Shown here one piece after another: positions 8,621-14,650 of a DNA stretch of 14,650 nucleotides. Within the stretch, counting starts at the first letter, position 1. Every line of letters begins with the position of its first letter. The translations under genes were made by a program, and so were the position numbers. Below the pieces are notes generated by a model. That model was not told the origin of the DNA. It did not search any database and saw only the letters and a program-made list of their open reading frames with translations. The DNA is taken from contig LSSN01001740.1 in NCBI GenBank assembly GCA_001970855.1, forward strand, positions 1 to 14,650, in the 5' to 3' direction. Source of the DNA: Smittium culicis. Lineage: Eukaryota > Kickxellomycota > Harpellomycetes > Harpellales > Legeriomycetaceae.

Positions 8621-11600
8621 TATAAATTTTTTAAATAATTTATTTTAGTGTTTTATACATTTTTATATTGTTTTACATTTATTTCTAATAAAAAATTTTT
8701 AATAAAACAAAAAGAAAAAAATTTTTTAATGAGTATATTTAAATGCAATTTATTGAAGCTGTTATAAAAACTATGAGTTTGAATCTATAACACAAAAACA
8801 AAGTCTACATCCACTACCTTAATTTAAACGCTAACTCTTAAATCTGATTTTAATACTATTTATTTCCTAAAGACGGTTAATTAAATTTCTTTAGAAAAAA
8901 ATGAGTAGCATGTACACTTTATTATATTAAATTATTTATTAAGATGAGTAATGTATTGAAATAACTTTACTGAACAATAATTTATTGGCAGGAAGCTAAA
9001 ATTTGGTTATTTTGTGTTAATAAGAAACATAAGATAATAACAAAAGTAAAATTAATTTGCACATTTTGTATTATAAATTCGAAATACATCCAATTTTAAT
9101 TTAGAAATATCTATAAAATAATTGAAGATATTATCTTGTATTTCTAATACAACTCCAACACAAAAGAAAAAATATAATAAAAAATGATACTGACAGCAAT
9201 ATATTTTTAACAAGATTTCGACAAATAATTCATTTAAAATTTCCTTTATTCATTAAAATGGTTTATTAGCTATCCTTATTAATAAAATTTTGTTTTTTGT
9301 CTTTTTTGAATTAGAAAATTTTGTATAATCTATCGCTAAAATAGTCTATTTTAGTCAAATAAATTTTAGAGCGTTATGTTAGCTTAATTCAATATTTTTA
9401 TATTTCTAATTCACGAGGAACAAAATTAATATTTTTTTATATAATTACAAAACCACTATTTTTACTTTGTGTTGGCTATATAAATACTCTTCATATACAT
9501 ACCCTATTGTAAAATATCTGAAGAAAAAAAAATGATGAGGAATGCATACAAGTTCAAATACATGATACCAAATAATCCCCAGAATAAAAAAATTTTAATA
9601 TAAAAAAAATCTCAGCAAATTAAGCGGTAATTTAGGCTCTAAAATCAATTAATTTTACCAATTAAATAAATACTAAATAAAATTAAATTCAAAGAAGTTT
9701 TAAACTGTACATTGATTTATTTCTACCTATATTCTGACCCAAAAGATCACTCAGTATAAACACATATTGGTTTTGCTGAAACAAAAAGCCCAGAACTTAA
9801 AAAAAACCTCCATAGACAGCTCTTAGCCTTTTCGTACCATTCAAGCCCAATACAATTTTTTTTCTTTTAGCGCTTCGGTGGATTATCGAATATCAAATAC
9901 TAATAGTATGATATTTAATATGATTCTTGATTCCAATTCATTCTCTAGATATTTTATTTTTATATTGATATTGAATATTTATCGTTTAATTTTAAGAGAG
10001 TTTGTAAAGATGTGATTGCAGCTTTACTCGCCTATTCCGTTTTTTATCCAAAATCAGAAATTATATTATACTGTACAAATAACATTAATCCTTATGATCT
10101 GAATTGCTATTTTCTTAAATAGTTAATAACAACACTAGTTGACATGTATCAATATAAATCTATATCTTCCGCCATATAATTTATCAATTTTTTTTTTCTT
10201 GATCCCATTTAGTCTTGTACCCACTAACGAATCTTCATAATTAAAATTATACCTGCTATGATGTATATTTTAATAATAATTATCTCGATATTTCACCTAT
10301 TCATAAACTTTTTTCATCTATGCTCACAGAAAACCATTTTTTGCTCACTTATTGTCTGGAAATATAACATGATAAAAGTTTTTTTATTATACCTTATATC
10401 GTATACTCAATTATTTTATCAACGATTTAATTATTCTCCTCCTCTCTCCCATCACCAATAATGCTTTTAATTGAGAATTAATATATTTAAATTCGTTTTG
10501 GAGATAAAAATTTTGGGATGACAGCCATAATACTTAATGTCAAAATTGTAATTGTAGTTAAAATTATCCTATTAATAAAAATTATCTATATGTTTTTAAA
10601 TTTAATTTTTTTAGCTTTAATTTTTTTTCTCAATTAAATTTCCTAGAAATACTGAAAGTTTGATTATTAATATGTAAAAAGGTGTTTAAATAATATCGAG
10701 TTTCTTTATGCTATTACCAATATGAATAAAGTTACTATTACTCTAAGTCAAAAAACCAGCAAAAAGATCGGAACGGATTAACTGAATTGATTTTCTTTTG
10801 AAAGTGATTCAGCAGTTTAATTATTGTTGATATTATTAATACAGGGAATTTTTTATATTTTTGAGATGGTGAATGGTGCTAGTTCGAGACGCACGTTTTA
10901 CTTTGGATATTTTTTAGAGAAAAGGTATAGTTAAAAATTACTATTTTTAGTAACAATATGGCTCTAAGGAAGAATTCTTACTGATAACTGCCATATAAAA
11001 TATAAAATTATCTAGAGTTATCAAATTTAATTGCTCTTTTTTTACCTTATGTATTTTTAAAGTGATGTGAGAAAAAAATAATAAACAACATGGTTTTTAA
11101 AAATAAATATAAATTAGCGAGTACACTTCACTCTTTTCATTAATATTATTAAACGAAATTCAGAAGAGCTTGAAAAAAAATTATTAAGCTCAAATATTAG
11201 TTTTAATAGGCCCAAATCAGAATAATAAACCTATTATTTCAAAAAAAAAATTTTATACTAAATTATGTATTTATAGTGTAAAATGTTTTCAATATAAGGA
11301 AAAATTCTGTGTTGTAGCTTAAAGATTATATATTAAGAAAAAAAAAATTAGGTGAAAACATTATTTTTGAAAAAAAGTGAAATTTCAAAAATTAAATATA
11401 GTGACATAAATTAAATAATTTATTTGATTACAAAGATACAGTGAAAAATTCTGATTATTATCTTTTACTGTTTTAAACCACCAAGCTTTTTAAAATTTAT
11501 ATAAGGTATTATTTGGATATCTGTTTTTTTAGCAAAAAAAAAATTCACATTTATAAAAGTTATAATGAATAAAATTAAACAAGATCAAATAAGAGATTAA

Positions 11601-11840
11601 AAGAGAATACGGGCAGAGTAAATAATAAACGAGTCCTGGGCCTTATGAGGTTAAAATAGTCAACATCCGAGTAAAAGTGAATCTATGAAAATTTACATAA
11701 AATTCTTTTCAACAAGTTTTATGTATAATTCTATTTAATTAAAAAAATAAATCATTCAAAAATGAGTCTGCAAATTATAGTTAAAATATAGAAGCTTGAG
11801 TTTATATGAATTATTAGTTAGAAAGCATTATTAATTTGCC
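8621..11840. other. Long AT-rich stretch without a supported gene
   Basis: No frame shows recognisable protein. A plus-strand frame at 10258-10461 is open for 67 codons but encodes a low-information Ile/Phe/Leu/Tyr string typical of translated AT-rich DNA. Near 9835-9870 a C- and T-rich tract ends in TTTTAG like a splice acceptor, with no exon to pair with it. A 20-codon open bit near 11629 (TSPGPYEVKIVNIR) and an imperfect hairpin near 10780-10810 are isolated. Near 10878 GTTCGAGAC resembles a pol III B box but lacks an A box and a foldable cloverleaf. Confidence 0.6.
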
Positions 11841-11864
11841 TTTTTTTTTTTTTACAAATTTTAT

Positions 11865-12110
11865 TTAATGGCTTTTTGTAAAAAATCTGTAGCTGATAAA
11901 TAGATACAAGATAAATAAATTATTAAATGGTATTAGACTGGTCAAAAATAAACTTTCGTTTTTCCTGAACTGATAAAAAATCAAAATTTTCTTATTAGAA
12001 AATATATTTTGTTGATTTTCTAAGGTATTTAAATATAAAAGTGCTATTTTATTAGTTCTTAAGCCTTGCTTTCGCATCTCTAATAACGATTTTTGGGAGA
12101 GAAGCTTCAT
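11865..12110 (-). CDS. Doubtful 81-codon ORF, weak helix-turn-helix look
   Basis: On the minus strand an ATG at 12110 opens 81 codons ending at TAA. The frame stays open a further nine codons upstream, to a TAG that is part of CTATAG, which could also serve as a splice acceptor. The N-terminal part is charged: KLLSQKSLLEMRKQGLRTNK followed by IALLYLNT. The order L-x2-MRKQGLRTNKIA resembles the first helices of transposase or resolvase-type helix-turn-helix domains (pattern I..L...G.s..kIA). The C-terminal third is an Ile/Leu/Phe-rich string of little information. Opposite it, on the plus strand, 12016-12207 is also open for about 64 codons, so strand assignment is uncertain. It may be a transposase relic or chance. 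Confidence 0.18.
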   Translation of the reverse strand: MKLLSQKSLLEMRKQGLRTNKIALLYLNTLENQQNIFSNKKILIFYQFRKNESLFLTSLIPFNNLFILYLFISYRFFTKSH

Positions 12111-12119
12111 GTTCAATAT

Positions 12120-12900
12120 CGAGATTCCAGTTTTGCTCTATAGATGCTCCACATTACCATGCGTGAATTTCTTTGAAGATAGGGGATGTATTTTTGAATA
12201 CCTTTAAACCATCTAGTAATTGGTTTTATGGGATTTCGTTTTCTTTTACTAATTTTTCTGGCTTTTTATCGTATAAAATTTTTATAACCAATTCCAAAAA
12301 AAGTAAAAAAAAAAAACTTTTATTTTTGGAAAATCAATACGTACAATAAAAATGAATTTTCCTCTTTGCTTGAACTGTAACTGCGCATATATTTACTTAG
12401 ATTTTCTCGATAATATTTATCGAGTTTTTACGAATTATATTTTGCTCCTCTAAATTTCAGCCAAAGTTGAGAATGATTCATATATATATAATTTAAATAG
12501 GTTATTTTAATCAAAGTTTAAAGATATTTCAGTTATCACCAAACTTTAAAAATTTATTTACACGTTTTCTTTTGCAGGCTATTATTTTCTAAACTTTTTT
12601 TTATGTCGAATTTGTTGGAATATTAAATTTATAATCAAGTTTTAGCTATTTTTTTATTAGTTTGAAATATATTTGCATAGTTATGCAAAATGATTTAATT
12701 CTAAAAATTAAAATTTTTTTAAAATCTATTCATAACAATGTATAAAAAATTTAAGTAAGACGAGTTTTATCTGTATACTTGGGATATTCTTAGAGGAAGC
12801 GGATTTTTTTTTCTTAAAAATTCTATTTGCTTATTTATGTGGAAGTATATAGTTTCCGAGATTACCTTTTTAATACAAGCTACAAAGAATTAAGGGCTAA
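12120..12900. other. Intergenic AT-rich DNA
   Basis: Apart from the tail of the open plus-strand frame that ends at 12208, and the short palindrome at 12406-12424, I see only A/T runs and frequent stops on both strands. No gene or RNA can be supported here. Confidence 0.55.
12406..12424. repeat. Perfect 8-bp hairpin followed by T5
   Basis: CTCGATAA and TTATCGAG are exact reverse complements around a TAT loop, followed directly by TTTTTA. It looks like a hairpin terminator, but that mechanism is bacterial and no gene ends here. It is recorded as structure only. Confidence 0.7.
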
Positions 12901-12990
12901 CAATCTTTGATAAATATTTTAAACCAAACCTACTTTTTACTCAATAAACATCATACAATAACCGAAAAAACACCTAAACACTACTAATCT

Positions 12991-13107
12991 CTTTATACAA
13001 AGGAAAAAAAAATAAAAATAAAAATAAAATCGTCGAACTCAAACTCAACGACTAAAAAATTTTATTTAATCATTAAAAATTCAAAGAAATCGAAACATTA
13101 TACAAAG
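12991..13107. repeat. Direct copies of a CTTTATACAAAG 12-mer
   Basis: CTTTATACAAAG occurs exactly at 12991-13002 and with one mismatch (CATTATACAAAG) at 13096-13107. The same 12-mer forms the two perfect core arms of the inverted repeat at 13593-13630. The stretch also carries an AAAAT tract (about 13004-13029) and a compound hairpin (AAATAAAAT at 13022-13030 with ATTTTATTT at 13059-13067, plus GTCG/CGAC inside). It is G-poor and C-containing like the psy2 leader and lies directly upstream of the candidate exon at 13158, so the copies could be regulator sites. Confidence 0.6.
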
Positions 13108-13157
13108 AATCTACAAAGAAAACTCCAAAACTCAGAAAAAATATCTATTATAACGAC

Positions 13158-13229
13158 ATGAAACAGGAAGCAAGAAATTTTTTTAACGAATGCATATGTA
13201 ACCGTGGTTTTTCAAACCAAGCTGCTAAG
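13158..13229 (+). CDS. Candidate first exon (24 codons) with a good donor
   Basis: An ATG with A at -3 (GACATG) opens 24 codons that stop exactly at AAG|GTAAAT, a donor of the GTA type used by every psy2 intron, at phase 0. The peptide is MKQEARNFFNECICNRGF followed by SNQAAK. Its composition is unlike the surrounding AT-driven translation, and the order I-x2-RGF-x3-AAK resembles the second half of a LisH dimerisation motif; this is a weak match. The upstream 250 bases are G-poor like the psy2 leader. Possible acceptors at 13347 (ATTTTAG) and 13422 (TTTCAG) both give only short tails before a stop (QNLIIFILKIN, or SIKKR). So it is a micro-gene, the 5' part of a broken gene, or chance. I do not recognise a family. 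Confidence 0.3.
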
Positions 13230-13551
13230 GTAAATGTTATATGCTTTAAGTTTTTTTTTGATAGCTTTATTAATAATATTTTTGGGGAGTATATTTTGTT
13301 TTCAAATTTTATTATATAAAAAAAAACCTTATTTTCTTAAATTTTAGCAAAACTTGATTATTTTTATACTGAAAATTAATTAAAGCTTATCAAGGATAAG
13401 TTTTCCCATATTAATGTTTCAGAGTATAAAGAAACGGTGATTTCTTTTATGATAGTAATAATAGCAGTTTGGTGTGTAGGTTAATAATTAAATGTAAAGA
13501 GATTTGATAATGTAATATGAGTGATAGTAATAACTATATAATAAGGTATTA

Positions 13552-13672
13552 GAATTGATTTTCCTATTCTACAACTAACCCATAAAAAAAGTCTTTATAC
13601 AAAGAAGTTTTAGATATCCTTTGTATAAAGAAAAAAAGCTGAGTTAGATTGAAATAGGAAAACTCGATTAAG
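13552..13672. repeat. Imperfect 120-bp inverted repeat with perfect 12-bp core
   Basis: CTTTATACAAAG (13593-13604) and CTTTGTATAAAG (13619-13630) are exact reverse complements around a 14-base loop. Outside a non-pairing A-run on each side the arms resume pairing: the reverse complement of 13552-13580 contains GTTAG..TTG..ATAGGAAAA and aligns with GTTAG.TTGAAATAGGAAAA at 13643-13662. The whole could fold into a long stem with one internal loop. It may be a foldback or MITE-like element, or the hairpin of a non-coding RNA. No target-site duplication is evident. Confidence 0.75.
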
Positions 13673-14060
13673 TTTTGATTAAAAATAGTAAGAGCTTAGC
13701 TCTGCGACAAATATAAAAACGCGATAAACGACTTAAGTGAAAAGGGCAATAAAAAAATATCATAAAAACTTTTTCTCAGAGTCAATCCTTATAAACCGTA
13801 CACATTAACCAATTTTTTTTGTTTCTATACGCACAGTATCGACAAAATCTTAATATCTTTATATCAAACTTTCGATTTTTAAACTAATCCTTCATCTTTA
13901 TAAATAAAATAAAAAAAAATTAACTTGCTGTTTATTTTTTTTTTCATCTCACTTTATCAACAAGAACTAATAAAATCAATATAAAAAAATTAAATAAAAA
14001 CTAAAAAAATAGACTACAATCCAAAAAATACATACTTTAATCGATCTAAACTAAAAATGA
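13673..14060. other. G-poor intergenic stretch
   Basis: This is AT-rich DNA whose plus strand has C but little G from about 13790, the same bias seen before psy2 and before the candidate exon at 13158. A short palindrome AGAGC-TTA-GCTCT lies at about 13691-13703. There is no open frame worth naming. It could be the leader of whatever lies at 14061-14320. Confidence 0.4.
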
Positions 14061-14320
14061 CTAAAGAAACATAGTTCAAAAATTCAAACATCACGTGAGG
14101 TTCTTGCTTATTCTGTTGAGTCGAAAGTTCTTATGAAGAAAGGACCAGCCGATATCATCAACCTTCCCATATATATGTAGAAGTTTTAGCTACTGCGGCC
14201 AAATCCTTCGGTTCTTTTGAGCGTGTGCTCATAGGGCTCATGTTGATATTGGATGTATTTTTATTTAGAGTTTGGTTTATCAATAAAGAGTTTAAAATGT
14301 TGTATAAAAGATTTATTTAG
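14061..14320 (+). other. GC-richer island with overlapping open frames
   Basis: Composition rises sharply at about 14090-14260, with CpG and codon-like texture. Plus-strand frame 14061-14177 is open for 39 codons (KIQTSREVLAYSVESKVLMK, then KGPADIINLP) and stops at TAG. A second plus-strand frame, 14120-14317, is open for 66 codons and contains VEVLATAAKSFGSFERVLIG. One extra TA in the ATATATAT at 14169-14176 could link the two by slippage. On the minus strand 14158-14241 is a 27-codon ATG frame beginning MSPMSTRSKEPKDLAAVAKT. I cannot decide the strand or name a family. It could be an exon, a broken gene or a repeat fragment. Confidence 0.25.
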
Positions 14321-14650
14321 TTGTGATTAAGTGATAATTTTATTAATAGTAAGTTGACCAAAAAAAGTAAAGCTTATTAAATGAAATACTAAATTCTTCC
14401 GTTTAGCCTTATTTTCATTTTCCCTTTAACTTTTCCTATTTTTCGATGATGTTTCGTTGTCAGTTTGTGGCGGTTTTTATACTTGTCTGGTATCATGTCA
14501 AGTTTTGTGATATGAATTTTGTTATACTTTTTATCAATTTAATTAATTGAAATAGTCATTAGTGTGTCATTAAACTGTCAAATTTTGGTTGACATCATTA
14601 TTATATTCAATGAGGTTAAATTTTGCAAGATGATTTTCAGAAAATACAAG
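14321..14650. other. AT-rich end of window
   Basis: No open frame or structured element can be supported. Any gene belonging to the preceding island may continue beyond the window edge. Confidence 0.5.

Noticed and set aside
8560..8625. tRNA-derived SINE suggested by a minus-strand ATTCAAGTCC word
   Set aside because: There is a partial B-box match only; no A box lies upstream and no tRNA-like fold is visible.
10258..10461. 67-codon plus-strand frame
   Set aside because: The translation is an Ile/Leu/Phe/Tyr string expected from AT-rich DNA, with no domain and no splice context.
10860..10910. tRNA gene suggested by GTTCGAGAC
   Set aside because: The B-box-like word is not flanked by a 5-bp T stem. 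There is no A box at the proper distance and no acceptor stem could be drawn.
11629..11688. Short frame TSPGPYEVKIVNIR resembling the end of a Ty3-type integrase
   Set aside because: It is only about 20 codons with stops on both sides, and the GPY match is too short to mean anything.
12406..12429. Rho-independent terminator
   Set aside because: The hairpin plus T-run fits by shape, but the genome is eukaryotic and no transcript ends there.

Overview
The window is a piece of a very AT-rich eukaryotic nuclear genome, most likely from a fungus. The one secure gene is split by eleven short GT-AG introns of 60 to 106 bases. From memory of the family, its protein resembles the fungal form of the PP4 regulatory subunit 3 (Psy2) more than the animal or plant forms; shared phrases include LIVWTEP, EYDPDFPS, LQYLKDVVLARI, HSYRS and NSACLELF. 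Low GC, short introns, low gene density and a long Ser/Asn-rich tail would suit an AT-rich early-diverging fungus such as a Glomeromycotina species. That placement is inference, and no ribosomal or organellar marker is present to test it.

Layout: 1-1556 is AT-rich with no gene, apart from a 27-unit AAT microsatellite. From about 1560 to 3420 the plus strand becomes G-rich and C-poor and GC content rises. This part holds only short, doubtful open frames, including a very basic 44-residue minus-strand ORF and a possible relic of a reverse-transcriptase or integrase frame. At about 3420 the skew flips to C-rich and G-poor, and this pyrimidine-rich stretch leads into the psy2 start at 3834. The psy2 gene (3834-7832, 12 exons, 1046 residues predicted) is complete: an EVH1/PH-like domain, a SMEK domain, ARM-like repeats, an acidic block and a long low-complexity tail. 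A strong 3' splice site just after the stop raises the possibility of a 3' UTR intron or an alternative last exon.

Downstream, 8375-8620 is a GC-richer island with an 11-G run (a G-quadruplex pattern) and a perfect 9-bp hairpin; it looks like a piece of a dispersed repeat. From 8620 to about 12900 the sequence is AT-rich and holds only weak open frames. From 12900 to the end there are hints of a second locus: a G-poor leader, a 24-codon candidate first exon with a good donor at 13158-13229, a repeated 12-mer that also forms the core of a roughly 120-bp imperfect inverted repeat at 13552-13672, and a GC-richer island with open frames at 14061-14320.

Only psy2 is firm. I see no operon-like system, CRISPR array, rRNA or convincing tRNA, and no clear undescribed system. 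The best leads are the possible alternative psy2 C-terminus, the hairpin inside exon 3, the 12-mer and inverted-repeat cluster near 13 kb, and the strand-skew switch at 3420.
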